From contig NZ_CP036268.1 of the NCBI RefSeq assembly GCF_007744515.1, forward strand, positions 2,147,712 through 2,211,711: a stretch of 64,000 bases of DNA. Direction: 5' to 3'. This document shows, in pieces, positions 26,519-35,730 of this stretch. Source of the DNA: Stratiformator vulcanicus (GTDB lineage Bacteria; Planctomycetota; Planctomycetia; Planctomycetales; Planctomycetaceae). Numbering within the stretch: position 1 is the stretch's first letter; each line of letters starts with the position of its first letter. The notes under the pieces were generated by a model that had not been told where the DNA came from, made no database searches, and saw nothing but the letters and a program-made list of their open reading frames with translations. Position numbers and translations under genes: made by a program.

Positions 26519-27331
26519 ATGACGCAGCAATTGGCGCCCCCCGCCGGAGCCCCGATCTATTCCGGGGTGGAAATCGAAAAGCTCCGCACCGCGTGCCAGT
26601 TCAATGCCGAACTGCTCGATCATCTCCGCGGGTACGTGCTGCCAGGGATTTCGACCGAAGAACTCGACGAGATCGCCTACGACTACACCGTCGACCATGG
26701 TCACAAGCCGGCCTGTCTGGGATATCAGGGATACCCGAAGACGATCTGCACCAGCATCAATGACGTCGTTTGCCACGGGATTCCGAACGAGCAAGACGTT
26801 CTCAAAGATGGTGACATCGTCAACATCGACGCCACGACGATTGTCGACGGTTGGTACGGCGACAGCAGCGAGACCTTTCTCGTCGGCGAGTGTGCGAAGT
26901 CGTCACACCGTCTCGTGCAGGCGGCGTTTGATGCGATGCATGTCGGCATCAGGGCGGCGCGACCGTACGGGACGATCTTCGACATCGGTCGCGCGATATA
27001 CCTGTTCGCGAAATATCGCGGCTACAGCGTCGTTCGTGAGTACCAAGGCCACGGCCTTGGGACCGAATTCCATCAGGAACCGGGAATCCCGCATTATCCG
27101 CATCCGTCCGGAGCCAAAGAAATCCTGCGACCCGGCATGGTCTTCACCATCGAGCCGATGCTCAATCAAGGCCGGTGGGAGACTCGCAAATCGGGCAATC
27201 ACGAATGGTGCATCCGGACGACCGATCGCAAACTCTCGGCCCAGTTTGAGCACACCGTGGTCATCACCGAAGAAGGGGCCGAAATCCTGACGCAGTCTCC
27301 CTTTGGTCCGAAACCGGGATATCGGTTTTGA
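26519..27331 (+). CDS. map: Methionine aminopeptidase, type I
   Basis: The ATG at 26519 (MTQQLAPPAGAPIYSGVEIE) gives 270 residues, normal for the type I enzyme; the frame open to 26300 is non-coding upstream. The pita-bread fold metal ligands are visible: VNIDATTIVDGWYGDSSETF supplies two Asp, GHGLGTEFHQEPGIPHYP a His, FTIEPML a Glu and FEHTVVITEEGAEIL the last Glu. CTSINDVVCHGIPNE is the substrate-side loop. The enzyme removes initiator Met from nascent chains. Confidence 0.96.
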   Translation: MTQQLAPPAGAPIYSGVEIEKLRTACQFNAELLDHLRGYVLPGISTEELDEIAYDYTVDHGHKPACLGYQGYPKTICTSINDVVCHGIPNEQDVLKDGDIVNIDATTIVDGWYGDSSETFLVGECAKSSHRLVQAAFDAMHVGIRAARPYGTIFDIGRAIYLFAKYRGYSVVREYQGHGLGTEFHQEPGIPHYPHPSGAKEILRPGMVFTIEPMLNQGRWETRKSGNHEWCIRTTDRKLSAQFEHTVVITEEGAEILTQSPFGPKPGYRF

Positions 27332-27333
27332 AT

Positions 27334-27480
27334 GAGCTGTCGGCTCTTAGCTATCAGCTCTCGGCATCTGGCGAAGAGTAAATTGACATGAGGCAGTTGA
27401 TCGACCTTCGCGTGGCCCCTGCGTGCGTGCGATTTTTCAATCTGAACACCATCCTCTTTTTGCTGACGGCTGAGAGCTAA
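27334..27480. repeat. Inverted pair of heptanucleotide arrays
   Basis: The left arm (27334-27368) reads with 7-bp periodicity AGCTGTC, GGCTCTT, AGCTATC, AGCTCTC, GGCATCT; the right arm (27462-27482) reads GCTGACG, GCTGAGA, GCTAAAG. On opposite strands both have core GCTGA, so the arms are inverted around about 90 bp. They start 2 bp after the map stop and end at the next ribosome-binding region. Pairing over 19 aligned positions is 15 matches. Confidence 0.55.
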
Positions 27481-27485
27481 AGACG

Positions 27486-28214
27486 ATGTTCCTCGACATT
27501 CACTCCCACATGCTGCCCGGTGTCGACGACGGCTGTGTCAATCTGTCTGAGTCGATCAGGTGTGTTCGGACATTGATGGACCACGGGTTCGGCGGGACGG
27601 TCTGCACGTCTCACATGTGCGTGGCCGAACTTCCCACGATCACACCATCGTTCGTGCATGAGCAGGCCACGTTGTTGCGGCAGGCGCTGCGGCGGGAGGG
27701 CCTCGACTATCAAATTTTCACCGGCGGTGAGGTCCGTCTGCAGCCGTTGACGGTCAGTTGGTTTCAGCAGCACGGCGTGCCGTCATTGGGAGATGGCCGC
27801 TGCGTACTCGTCGATACGTGGTCGCACTGGGAAGACTATTGCGATGAAGCGATCGACTATTTGGAAGACAATGGCTACCAACCGATCCTGGCCCACCCTG
27901 AGCGCATGCCGATCGATGAAGCCGAATGGCATCGGTTGATCGACGATCTGAGCGAGCGTGGCGTTTGGCTGCAGGGGAACCTGAAACCGATCGGCGGCCG
28001 AGATATGCCGGGACTGCAGGAGCGGGCCCTCAGATTGCTCGACGAGGGACGCTATAAGGTCATCGCGCTCGACATGCACCGGCCCAAAGGGCTGGCGGAA
28101 CGACTGGTCGGACTTGATGTGATCCGCGATCGCTTCGGCGAAGATCTCTTAAGCAAGCTACTTGCCGATGCCCCCGCTGAGATCATCGCACCGGCGGCAG
28201 AAAGTCATCGCTGA
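27486..28214 (+). CDS. PHP-fold tyrosine-protein phosphatase, CpsB/CapC-like
   Basis: The 242-residue product begins MFLDIHSHMLPGVDDG, the metal-binding signature of the CpsB/CapC (YwqE) phosphatases, and continues with VCTSHMC, LAHPERMPIDEAEWHRL and VIALDMHRPKG at the positions of the other PHP metal motifs. Relatives dephosphorylate tyrosine kinases that control exopolysaccharide export. No kinase or polysaccharide gene is adjacent, so the partner is unknown. The 3' end overlaps the convergent lipoprotein gene by 32 bp. Confidence 0.88.
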   Translation: MFLDIHSHMLPGVDDGCVNLSESIRCVRTLMDHGFGGTVCTSHMCVAELPTITPSFVHEQATLLRQALRREGLDYQIFTGGEVRLQPLTVSWFQQHGVPSLGDGRCVLVDTWSHWEDYCDEAIDYLEDNGYQPILAHPERMPIDEAEWHRLIDDLSERGVWLQGNLKPIGGRDMPGLQERALRLLDEGRYKVIALDMHRPKGLAERLVGLDVIRDRFGEDLLSKLLADAPAEIIAPAAESHR

Positions 28215-29322
28215 ACGACGTCCGCGGGCGTTCTGAAGCCGGTCGCCAGTTCTCGTCATCAATCTCCACATGTGGCGTCGATTGCACGTTATTAGGAGCG
28301 GAGCGCAGCGATTGCGATGAGTTGACGAGCGGTTTGTCGTCGAGCGCCGCGAATGGATTGACATCGCCTTCGGTCGCGGACGCGAGGGTGTTCGATGTTT
28401 CGGTCGGGCAGGCGGTGCCGCAACTCCCAGTGCCGCTTCCGCAACTCCCGCTTCCGCAACTGCTCGCCGGTCCGCACTGGCAATTGGGACCGCATTTGCA
28501 GACTGGCGTGCATTGGCAACCCGCGGCGCGACCGGCGGCCGGGGTGCAACTGTTGGAAGGCCAGACAGTCGAAGCGCCCTTGCCGAATGCCGTGCGATCG
28601 ACCGGGTGGGGCGATCTCGGCTGAATCGACGCCGTGGTGTTTCGGTTCTCTGTCCGGAACATTCCGGCCGATTGAACCACCGGCATTGTCTGACCGGGCT
28701 GATATTGGCTGGTCTGCATACGCTCGGCCTGATGACCGGTTTGTTGAATCCCGCTCGACCGCGGCTGCACTTCGGCAACGCGTTCGAAAGTGGCATCGAA
28801 ATCGGCGAACGGGTTCGATTCGGTCGCCGCGGGCGGGCGCTGGGTGCTGCCAGCCGCAGCGACAGCCGGCGGAGCCGGACGCATGGCCGTTTGACGCGGT
28901 GGTGCGGCGGGCATATCTCCCCACGTTTTGACTGCGACATGACGAGACGCGGTTGTCGGATACGCTGATGACGGGGTCACGGACGACGGAATCTGTTCGG
29001 CGGCTCGTTCATTCTCACGAGCGAAAGCCGCGGCCATCGACGCGTTCGATCGAGTGGCTTGGAACTCTGCGGTCTGCGGCGTGGGAGTGTCGTCCAAAGC
29101 CACACGCGCGGCAGCCCCCGAACTGCCTCCGTTCATCATTCCCGGATCGCGAAACGGATCGCCGAGCGCTTCGCGTTTTTGCGCAAAGCCGTATGGCAGT
29201 CGACCGGCAGAAAACGGCATTGGTGTCGTGCATCCGACGCCGGCGATCGTTCCGACCGCGAGCACCGAAAGGATCGCGAAGCGACGGGTCAATTGGTTCG
29301 GCATGTTATGGCGAACGTTCAT
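28183..29322 (-). CDS. Hypothetical lipoprotein with Cys/Gly cluster
   Basis: The 379-residue product starts at ATG 29322 with GGGAGAG upstream; an internal Met at 29304 is the alternative. The segment FAILSVLAVGTIAGVGCTTP is a lipoprotein signal with Cys at the lipobox. The body is low-complexity, rich in Ala, Pro, Gln and Ser, with a cysteine cluster near residue 270 (CQCTPVCKCGPNCQCGP then SSCGSGSCGSGTGSCG). The C-terminus contains VEIDDENWRPASERP. A surface-exposed, possibly disulfide-linked protein is likely; no family is recognised. It is 118 bp downstream of the gene ending at 29441. Confidence 0.75.
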   Translation of the reverse strand: MNVRHNMPNQLTRRFAILSVLAVGTIAGVGCTTPMPFSAGRLPYGFAQKREALGDPFRDPGMMNGGSSGAAARVALDDTPTPQTAEFQATRSNASMAAAFARENERAAEQIPSSVTPSSAYPTTASRHVAVKTWGDMPAAPPRQTAMRPAPPAVAAAGSTQRPPAATESNPFADFDATFERVAEVQPRSSGIQQTGHQAERMQTSQYQPGQTMPVVQSAGMFRTENRNTTASIQPRSPHPVDRTAFGKGASTVWPSNSCTPAAGRAAGCQCTPVCKCGPNCQCGPASSCGSGSCGSGTGSCGTACPTETSNTLASATEGDVNPFAALDDKPLVNSSQSLRSAPNNVQSTPHVEIDDENWRPASERPRTSFSDDFLPPVR

Positions 29323-29440
29323 GCACTCTCTCCCGAGCCGATTGTCGGCTTGTTGGTTTCACGCGGCTGCTCGATTGGCAGAAGATGCCGCAGTGGTTTC
29401 GTTCTTTGTTTTTGTTGTCTGTCGAAGATTCGTCGTGGGC

Positions 29441-30556
29441 TCATTCGCCCGGACCGTGTCGCTGGTTGAAAACGGCCGGGTCAAACGGATCGACGGCCGA
29501 GTCTGTTTGAAACGAACGTTGCAAAGCGGAATCGGGCGCAGCGGAATTCGATCCCGTTGGGTTCGATTCCAATGACGCGGCGGTCAGCCCGGATCGGCTT
29601 ACCTGATCGTCAGGTTTGGAATAGCTGGCAGAGATGACGCCACTTGCCTGAACCGTCTCCGTCGTTTCCGTCGGCGGGTCGGGCAATTCTTTTGCGGCAG
29701 CGATCGCCCATTTCGTCAGTGTTTTCCGAATCGATTGGCTGTGGGCCCCGCTAATCGGTGTCGACCGGCTTCCGCCGTGCGCATTGAACGCGCCGGTCAG
29801 CAGCGGACTCTGTTTCGGATCGGTCTTGTTCAGTTGGCTCAGCACGGCCGCAAGGTTCGACTCGGTCGACGATCCGCGTCGACGTTCACGAAGGGTCGTG
29901 CGGTCGAGATAGAATTCGCTGTGGTTCGGTCGGCCGTGGCACGACGCGTTAGCGCAACTGTTGAGCAAAATCGGCTGAATCGTTCGCGTGTATTCTTCCG
30001 CCAATTCAGTCGGTAATCCGCCTGCCGAAACGGTCCGCGTTATGAAGGGGTCGAAGGCGGTGCGAAGCGGCTCACGATATCGCTGCCCGATTTGATCGTC
30101 GTCCGCGAGGATCGTATCGAGCCTTTCAAGCATTCGCTTAATGTCTTCGCGATGCGGTTCGAGCTCCAAAGCCCGCCGCAGTTCGATCACGGCCTCGCCG
30201 TAGAGTTCCGCTTTGACGCACCACCGGGCGAGGGCCGCCCGCCGACTCGCGGTCTCCGGCTGAACTTCACGCGACAGCCGTTGGTAGACGGCATGTTTCG
30301 TCGCCGCCGCGAAGTAGACGTTGACCCGCGGCACCGTCATCGTGCCGTTGGGGCGGATGACTTCGTAGCTGTCGTGGCCGGCGATCAGGCGTCCTTCGAT
30401 CAGACGCTCCGACTTCAGCAGCAGCACGCCGTCAACCGTCACGCCCAATGGCGCGAAGTCGTCAGGTGTCGATTCGTCGGCCGCGGCCATGTTGGCGACG
30501 ATCATGCAAAGCATGAACGACACCGCATGAGCGGTGAGCGATGGATGAAAGCGCAT
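29441..30556 (-). CDS. Hypothetical secreted protein with CX4CH motif
   Basis: The 371-residue product has a signal peptide (HAVSFMLCMIVANMAAADES). A region VDGVLLLKSERLIEGRLIAG resembles a small beta domain; helical repeats (AALARWCVKAELYGEAVIEL) follow, then ILLNSCANASCHGRPNHSEF with Cys-x4-Cys-His, and finally a Thr/Ser-rich tail. The Cys-x4-Cys-His placement matches domains that planctomycete genomes pair with cytochrome-like modules, but the spacing differs from canonical CxxCH, so heme attachment is uncertain. It probably forms a pair with the downstream lipoprotein. Confidence 0.7.
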   Translation of the reverse strand: MRFHPSLTAHAVSFMLCMIVANMAAADESTPDDFAPLGVTVDGVLLLKSERLIEGRLIAGHDSYEVIRPNGTMTVPRVNVYFAAATKHAVYQRLSREVQPETASRRAALARWCVKAELYGEAVIELRRALELEPHREDIKRMLERLDTILADDDQIGQRYREPLRTAFDPFITRTVSAGGLPTELAEEYTRTIQPILLNSCANASCHGRPNHSEFYLDRTTLRERRRGSSTESNLAAVLSQLNKTDPKQSPLLTGAFNAHGGSRSTPISGAHSQSIRKTLTKWAIAAAKELPDPPTETTETVQASGVISASYSKPDDQVSRSGLTAASLESNPTGSNSAAPDSALQRSFQTDSAVDPFDPAVFNQRHGPGE

Positions 30557-30906
30557 GGCGATATCGGTCTGGAGACCGTTCGAAAGCGCGGCGAATTGGA
30601 AAGGGGAAATCAGTCAGAGAGAGGAGCCGGAAGCTAGTTCGATCGGCCGCTACGCGTCAAGATGGAATCGCATGTCGTTACTTCCGCGGCGAAAATCGTG
30701 CGTTTGATTGACGAGCGATCTCTTCGAAGTCGGTGGCTTAATCGGCTCAAGGCTATAGGAGTGTGATGGACCTCACGTCGACTACGATCGAGATTAACGT
30801 GAAGGCCGCGAAGAGACGGCGCAGTATTAGTTGAAGCTTTGTTGAGCGGAATCCCTTGCTTGCGCTGCGGGCTTGTTGAAAGAGATCGGGGAAGGGGGCG
30901 ACACGT
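30557..30906. other. Divergent intergenic region
   Basis: The 350 bp separate two divergent genes and should contain promoters for both. The only notable element is CTTGCTTGCGCTGCGGGCTT (30854-30873), similar to the right part of the inverted repeat after leuD. No gene or tRNA was seen. Confidence 0.45.
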
Positions 30907-31662
30907 ATGAATGAGACGACAGATTATCGCTCGCTGATTGAAGTCCGGGAGATGCGTAATTTATTGCGCACTGACGGACGCAATTACCGCTATCTCTTTG
31001 CTGGCGCCGAGAAGATCGAACCGGAGCGGAAATACCCGCTCGTGTTGTTTCTGCACGGGTCGGGAGAGCGCGGCGACGATCCGACAGTGATGATCGAGAA
31101 GTATTTCTTCGCGCGAATACTCGCGCCGGAGTTCCGCGCGAAGCATCCGTGCTTCGTGATCGCGCCGCAGTGTCCGGCCGACGAAAAGTGGACGCAGACC
31201 GATTGGGCAGCTCGCGAGTCCGTACCGCTAAAGGCGGCTGTCGGCCGGAATTTGCGAGCGGCGATAGAAGTCGTCGAACTCGAAAGACATCAGCAGCCGA
31301 TCGATATGGAACGTATCTATCTGACCGGCCTGTCGATGGGCGGGTATGGAGCGTGGTATCTCGCGATGGTCGATCCCGCTTACTTCGCCGCCGTCGCCCC
31401 GATCTGTGGTGGCGGCGACGAACGCGAAGCCGGAAGAATCGCCCATTTGCCGATCTGGGCCGCGCATGGTGATCAGGACGACATCGTCCCTGTCGAACGC
31501 TCACGAAAGATGGTGTCAGCACTGAAAGCGGCTGGCGGCGATCCGGTCTACCGCGAATATCGCGGCGTCGGTCATCGCAGTTGGGAGCCGGCCTATTCCG
31601 AAGACGATGGCCTACTGGAATGGATGTTCCGTCAGCGTCGCACTAAGGCGGTCATTCGCTGA
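30907..31662 (+). CDS. Alpha/beta-hydrolase, PHB-depolymerase/phospholipase-like esterase
   Basis: The 251-residue product has no signal peptide and is a compact alpha/beta hydrolase. The oxyanion strand is YPLVLFLHGSGERGDD, the nucleophile elbow is GLSMGGYGAW (Ser143), the acid is in AAHGDQDDIVP (Asp192 or 193) and the His in GVGHRSWEPAY (His224). This matches the predicted peptidase/esterase family that precedes many planctomycete carbohydrate genes. The substrate is unknown. The 3' end overlaps the convergent DUF1573 gene by 11 bp. Confidence 0.87.
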   Translation: MNETTDYRSLIEVREMRNLLRTDGRNYRYLFAGAEKIEPERKYPLVLFLHGSGERGDDPTVMIEKYFFARILAPEFRAKHPCFVIAPQCPADEKWTQTDWAARESVPLKAAVGRNLRAAIEVVELERHQQPIDMERIYLTGLSMGGYGAWYLAMVDPAYFAAVAPICGGGDEREAGRIAHLPIWAAHGDQDDIVPVERSRKMVSALKAAGGDPVYREYRGVGHRSWEPAYSEDDGLLEWMFRQRRTKAVIR

Positions 31663-32479
31663 CGTTGCCGGGCATTAACGCGGCGGTGCTGCGGACATAG
31701 ATCGGGATGCGGACCAGCGGATGTCGATCATCGTCGGTCTTGGCCGTCAGGAATGCCTGCACGTCGCCTCCGTCGTCGATCGGTTCAGCCCTGACGATCA
31801 ATACGTGTCTTCCCGGAGCGGACGCGGCGCCCGCTTCGACCACTTCCGCGGAGACGGCCGGCGACGAGGAAATGACCTCGATCACGCGAAACGGTTCTTC
31901 GCGGTGATCCGTGATGACGAGCTGCTGCTCGGTCGCTTCGGTCGCATTCTGATAAAACGTCATGCCCCGAGGTTCGACAGTGATGTCAGGACGATCGATC
32001 ACAAATTTCAGATGGACGCGCGCCGATTGCATCGGGGCGTCATCTGTCTGGGCGGTTCGGTAAAACACGTCAGAGTAGTAATGCTTCGCGCCCGGTTTTT
32101 CGTTCAGCGTGTCGACACGGAGGATGACCTCTCCCGTCTCACCCGGTGCGATCTCGCCTTCGGGATACTTGGGAGCGAGACAACCGCAGCTCGGTTTCAA
32201 TTGTTCAATTTGAACCGGCTCGTCGCCACGGTTCGTAAATCGATATCGGGCTGCCAACGTCCCCGCGCCGCGAACTTCCGTGGCGTTCACGAGATATTCG
32301 TCGAACGCCAGCGACTCGCGATCGAGCGGTTCAACAACCGCCGCCGCTTGACTGACGCCAAACTCGGCGACCACCGAGCACACAACGGGAGCCAGCGCTC
32401 CGCCGAGCAGACACGAGAACAACATAATGGTTGTTCGTCTCTCGGTGTTCGGCTTGTTGGAATCGAGTTCACTGCTCAT
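31652..32479 (-). CDS. DUF1573 domain protein, membrane-anchored
   Basis: The ATG at 32479 (MSSELDSNKPNTERRTTIML) gives 275 residues; the longer frame to 32716 runs through the divergent promoter region. A membrane or signal segment (MLFSCLLGGALAPVVCSVVA) is followed by a DUF1573 Ig-like domain with YRFTNRGDEPVQIEQLKPSC and CGCLAPKYPEGEIAPGETGE, the usual Cys-containing signature. A second beta domain follows (RGMTFYQNATEATEQQLVI). Such proteins are periplasmic and of unknown function. It is divergent from the EEP-family gene (180 bp). Confidence 0.85.
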   Translation of the reverse strand: MSSELDSNKPNTERRTTIMLFSCLLGGALAPVVCSVVAEFGVSQAAAVVEPLDRESLAFDEYLVNATEVRGAGTLAARYRFTNRGDEPVQIEQLKPSCGCLAPKYPEGEIAPGETGEVILRVDTLNEKPGAKHYYSDVFYRTAQTDDAPMQSARVHLKFVIDRPDITVEPRGMTFYQNATEATEQQLVITDHREEPFRVIEVISSSPAVSAEVVEAGAASAPGRHVLIVRAEPIDDGGDVQAFLTAKTDDDRHPLVRIPIYVRSTAALMPGNVSE

Positions 32480-32658
32480 CGGTTGGCTCCGCAAAAGTTT
32501 CAGGCAGCGGAGTCGTACCAAACGGAGGCGGAATCGGTGAAGGTGAATCGCGATTGAACTCCGCAGCAGACGCTGGCGGGTCGCGGCGCTGTCGGCGAAG
32601 ATGCCGCCGGACGCTGACCCGTCCACTGAATTAACGAATCGACGATGGATCGACTCAG

Positions 32659-33573
32659 ATGCCGGATCAAACGGAAAATCCCGCCGAAAGTGATGCGAAC
32701 GTCCCACGGCGAGCACGGCGGGATTCGATTCTGTTGACGTGCGGACTGATCGCAGGAGCGGTTGTCATGTTCGTGATCGATGGCTCACAGCGGAAACCGG
32801 CAGAGCCGCGGAGTTGGTTCTCGCAGAACGAATCGGCGATTCCCGCGGATCAATCGCTGAATCTGGTGAGTTTCAACATTCATTACGGCAAAGACGACAT
32901 CGATTCGGCTTCGATGCCGAGCATCCGAGAACTGATCGCCGCACAAGATCCTGATGTCGTTGTCCTGAACGAAGTACCCAACCCCTTCGGACGAAGCGGC
33001 TCGACGGTCGACCGGCTCGGCGAATTGTTGAGCCTCAACTCTTTTTTTCTGCCGGTCGAGCGCCGATGGTGGCACGATCACGTCGGCAACGCATTGCTTC
33101 TCGAATTCATACCGAAATCGATTGTCCAAATTCCGCTCCCCTGTTCTCGCGAAAAGGGGTTTCGGGGGGCAGCCGTGACGACGGTGCCTTGGGGGGAGCG
33201 TGAGTTTCGGATCATCTCCGTCCATGCCGATTCGCAAGAGGACAACTCGGAGCACCTTCGCATTTTGGGCGAGTTGTTCATGGCCACCGAGACGCCCTGT
33301 ATTCTGGCCGGTGATTTGAACGCACAAATCGGCGACGAGATTCTCTCCGAATTGATCGCTGCCGGGGCGATCGATGCGGCGACCGAAATGGGCCTCGAGC
33401 AGGCTGATCAGTTGATCGATCACATTTTAGTGCGAGGGGTGACTGTCGAAGATGCGGGCATGGAACAGACGACGGCCTCCGATCACCCGCTGCTGTGGGC
33501 CCGACTGGCACTTCCGGCACGGGCGATCGAATCCGATTCATCGGCAGGCTCAACGCAGTTGCCCCCGCGGTGA
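32659..33573 (+). CDS. Endonuclease/exonuclease/phosphatase (EEP) family protein
   Basis: The 304-residue product has one N-terminal membrane segment (SILLTCGLIAGAVVMFVI, about residues 22-39). The DNase I-like fold then shows LVSFNIHYGKDDIDS, PDVVVLNEVPNP (catalytic Glu), LAGDLNAQIGDEI and TASDHPLLWARL (catalytic His). The substrate may be nucleic acid or a phospholipid/phosphosugar; the family is diverse and the sequence does not decide. The location suggests an extracytoplasmic face. It is followed by an HtrA-like gene 217 bp downstream. Confidence 0.85.
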   Translation: MPDQTENPAESDANVPRRARRDSILLTCGLIAGAVVMFVIDGSQRKPAEPRSWFSQNESAIPADQSLNLVSFNIHYGKDDIDSASMPSIRELIAAQDPDVVVLNEVPNPFGRSGSTVDRLGELLSLNSFFLPVERRWWHDHVGNALLLEFIPKSIVQIPLPCSREKGFRGAAVTTVPWGEREFRIISVHADSQEDNSEHLRILGELFMATETPCILAGDLNAQIGDEILSELIAAGAIDAATEMGLEQADQLIDHILVRGVTVEDAGMEQTTASDHPLLWARLALPARAIESDSSAGSTQLPPR

Positions 33574-33790
33574 CTCCCCGCTGTTCGGACGGTAACGGCG
33601 GGCGAAACTCTGACGGCCCTTTGCCGGGGCGGAAGGTCCGTGGCGGGAAATTCCTCAAGTTTTGATTGCCCTTTGTCAATCTCCGGCCAAAATGACTAAC
33701 GGCACCGAGGATGGGCTACCGGCGAGACGACAGTCGCGGGTGTGACGGATGGATCCGCCAACAGGTTTTCTGAGCCGATGAGGGGATTTT

Positions 33791-34942
33791 ATGTCACGAG
33801 GCTTCACGCGACTGCTGACCCGGGGAATCGGGAGTGTGCTGACACTGGGTGTCGGAATCGGCCTCGGGATCGTGATCGGGCAGGGGCTGGCCCCCACTCA
33901 TGCAACGACATTGTCGTTTGATGAAGCCGCCCGGCTCTACGCGGATCTCGATGGGGAAACCCGGCCGCTTGTTGACGGTGGCACCGCTTTGGCAAAGGTC
34001 GCCCGGCTGACCAGTCCGGCGGTCGTGCATATTCAAAGCCGTCGCAAAGATTCCCGTGGAGGGTCGGTCGAAGAGACCGGATCGGGCGTGATCATGCGGC
34101 ACGAAGCCGTCGACGGAGCGATCGTCGTCACAAATCGTCATGTCATCGCTGGCAGCGCCGCATTGGCAGACATCTCCGTCGGTCTCTCGGACGGCCGCAC
34201 CGTGATTCCTGTTCGAACTTGGGAAGACGCGGCATCGGACATTGCGGTGCTGCAGTTGAAAGACCCGAACGTCCCCCCGGCGGCCTGGGGTGATAGCGAG
34301 GCGCTCGATATCGGGCACTTCGTGTTGGCACTGGGCAGTCCGTTTGGTTTGAGCCAGTCGGTGACCCTCGGCATCGTGAGCGCCAAGGGGCGGCGGTCGC
34401 TGGAACTCGGCTCTGATTCGGGCGTCCTCAATAAGGATTTCATTCAGACCGATGCCGCGATCAATCCCGGCAACAGTGGCGGGCCGCTCGTCGACCTGCG
34501 GGGCCGCGTGATCGGAATTAACACGGCCATCGCCTCGAACAGCGGCGGCAACGAAGGGATCGGGTTCAGCATCCCGAGCAATCTGGCTCGCCGCGTCGTC
34601 GATCAACTCGTGACGCACGGGCGGGTCAACCGCTCGTTCCTCGGCGTCAAACTCGATCCCGATTTCAATCCGGAGACGGCCCGCCGCTTTAATCTCGATC
34701 GAGTCCGCGGAGCACGCGTGGTTCTCGTCTACGACAACACGCCCGCGGCGAAGGCTCGCCTGCAGCGCGACGACGTCATCCTGCGGTTTGGTGAGATCGA
34801 CGTTCAGGACGAAAACCACCTGATCAATCTCGTCAGCCTGACGCCGGTCGGCAAGCGGATTGATCTGAAGGTCTATCGCGACGGTCGAATGATGACGCTG
34901 CGGGTCGAACTCGCCGATCGCGCTTCGCTGGCAGAGAAATAG
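33791..34942 (+). CDS. HtrA/DegP-like trypsin-type serine protease with PDZ domain
   Basis: The 383-residue product has an N-terminal anchor (LTLGVGIGLGIVIGQGLA, residues 17-34). The protease domain shows His117 in VVTNRHVIAG, Asp150 in ASDIAVLQL and Ser229 in INPGNSGGPLVDL. A single PDZ domain follows (SFLGVKLDPDFNP to about 375), with VYDNTPAAKARLQRDDVILR as its ligand groove. It is an envelope quality-control protease by family. GATGAGGGGA precedes the ATG at 33791. Confidence 0.93.
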   Translation: MSRGFTRLLTRGIGSVLTLGVGIGLGIVIGQGLAPTHATTLSFDEAARLYADLDGETRPLVDGGTALAKVARLTSPAVVHIQSRRKDSRGGSVEETGSGVIMRHEAVDGAIVVTNRHVIAGSAALADISVGLSDGRTVIPVRTWEDAASDIAVLQLKDPNVPPAAWGDSEALDIGHFVLALGSPFGLSQSVTLGIVSAKGRRSLELGSDSGVLNKDFIQTDAAINPGNSGGPLVDLRGRVIGINTAIASNSGGNEGIGFSIPSNLARRVVDQLVTHGRVNRSFLGVKLDPDFNPETARRFNLDRVRGARVVLVYDNTPAAKARLQRDDVILRFGEIDVQDENHLINLVSLTPVGKRIDLKVYRDGRMMTLRVELADRASLAEK

Positions 34943-34990
34943 AAGTGTGCAAGAGGGGGAGAGTAGGCGATTTCGGGCGAAGCGATGGAG

Positions 34991-35350
34991 TTACTCGCCC
35001 GAGTCGCCACTCGTTCGTGCTCGGCGGACATCGATGAAGCTTTTGACGCACAAAGCAACGAAGACCGCGCAGATCACGAGCATCGCTGCCTGACTGGCGA
35101 CGGCCGTCGGACTGCCGAATCCTCGACCGATCCACGCCCCGATCGGTGCCAGCGCACCGAGCAGGCCGAACAGTACCGCTGCATGCATCGCGTGCATCCT
35201 GAACGATTCTTTCAGCGCGATGGCCCCCGGGATGCCAATCAGCACCCCGGCAATGGCCGGGATTAAAGAAGTTTTCGCTCCGGTCGCCGCGAATCCGACG
35301 ATTCCGACAAGAATCAAAAGGGCGGCTGCAATGAGGGCGATCCGAGGCAT
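34991..35350 (-). CDS. Hypothetical four-helix membrane protein
   Basis: The ATG at 35350 (MPRIALIAAALLILVGIVGF), with AGGATC upstream, gives 119 residues; the frame open to 35470 has no better start. Four hydrophobic segments are visible: LIAAALLILVGIVGFAAT, SLIPAIAGVLIGIPGAIAL, HAAVLFGLLGALAPIGAWI and AAMLVICAVFVALCVKSFI. A short charged C-terminus follows. It is a small inner-membrane protein of unknown function and converges on the HtrA-like gene (48 bp). Confidence 0.75.
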   Translation of the reverse strand: MPRIALIAAALLILVGIVGFAATGAKTSLIPAIAGVLIGIPGAIALKESFRMHAMHAAVLFGLLGALAPIGAWIGRGFGSPTAVASQAAMLVICAVFVALCVKSFIDVRRARTSGDSGE

Positions 35351-35730
35351 CTGATCCTGCTTTCGTGACAACGGTGGGGCGGGCCGAAGTTGGGTGTGGC
35401 CCCCAGATCGTAGTAAGTCACCGATCCTTCGGCCAATCGCGGTACGAATTTCGCTGAAATTCGATCTCAAGTAACGCCAGAAAGATCGAGCAAAATTTCT
35501 TGTCCGTCATCGCAAAGGCGGTCTGTCGCCTCAAAACATGTTGGAACAACAACTTGCGGCGACTGTTCGTCCAACAGACGTACATGAATTCATTGCACCT
35601 GCAACAAAATTCCTCGCTCGCGAACGTTTTTGCAAACCAACTGTCTGAATTATGCGTATTGATACTGAGGGCGGCTTGAGGAGATCGTCGTCTGACCAGG
35701 TGCTTGACACCCTCGGCAAGGATCAAACTG
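35351..35730. other. Divergent intergenic region before the sigma-factor gene
   Basis: The 380 bp upstream of the sigma-70 gene have AT-richer patches (35440-35680) and no supported gene; frames here carry no motif. A TTGACA-like hexamer occurs in GCTTGACACC at 35702-35711, but it is too close to the start to be that gene's -35. Confidence 0.45.
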
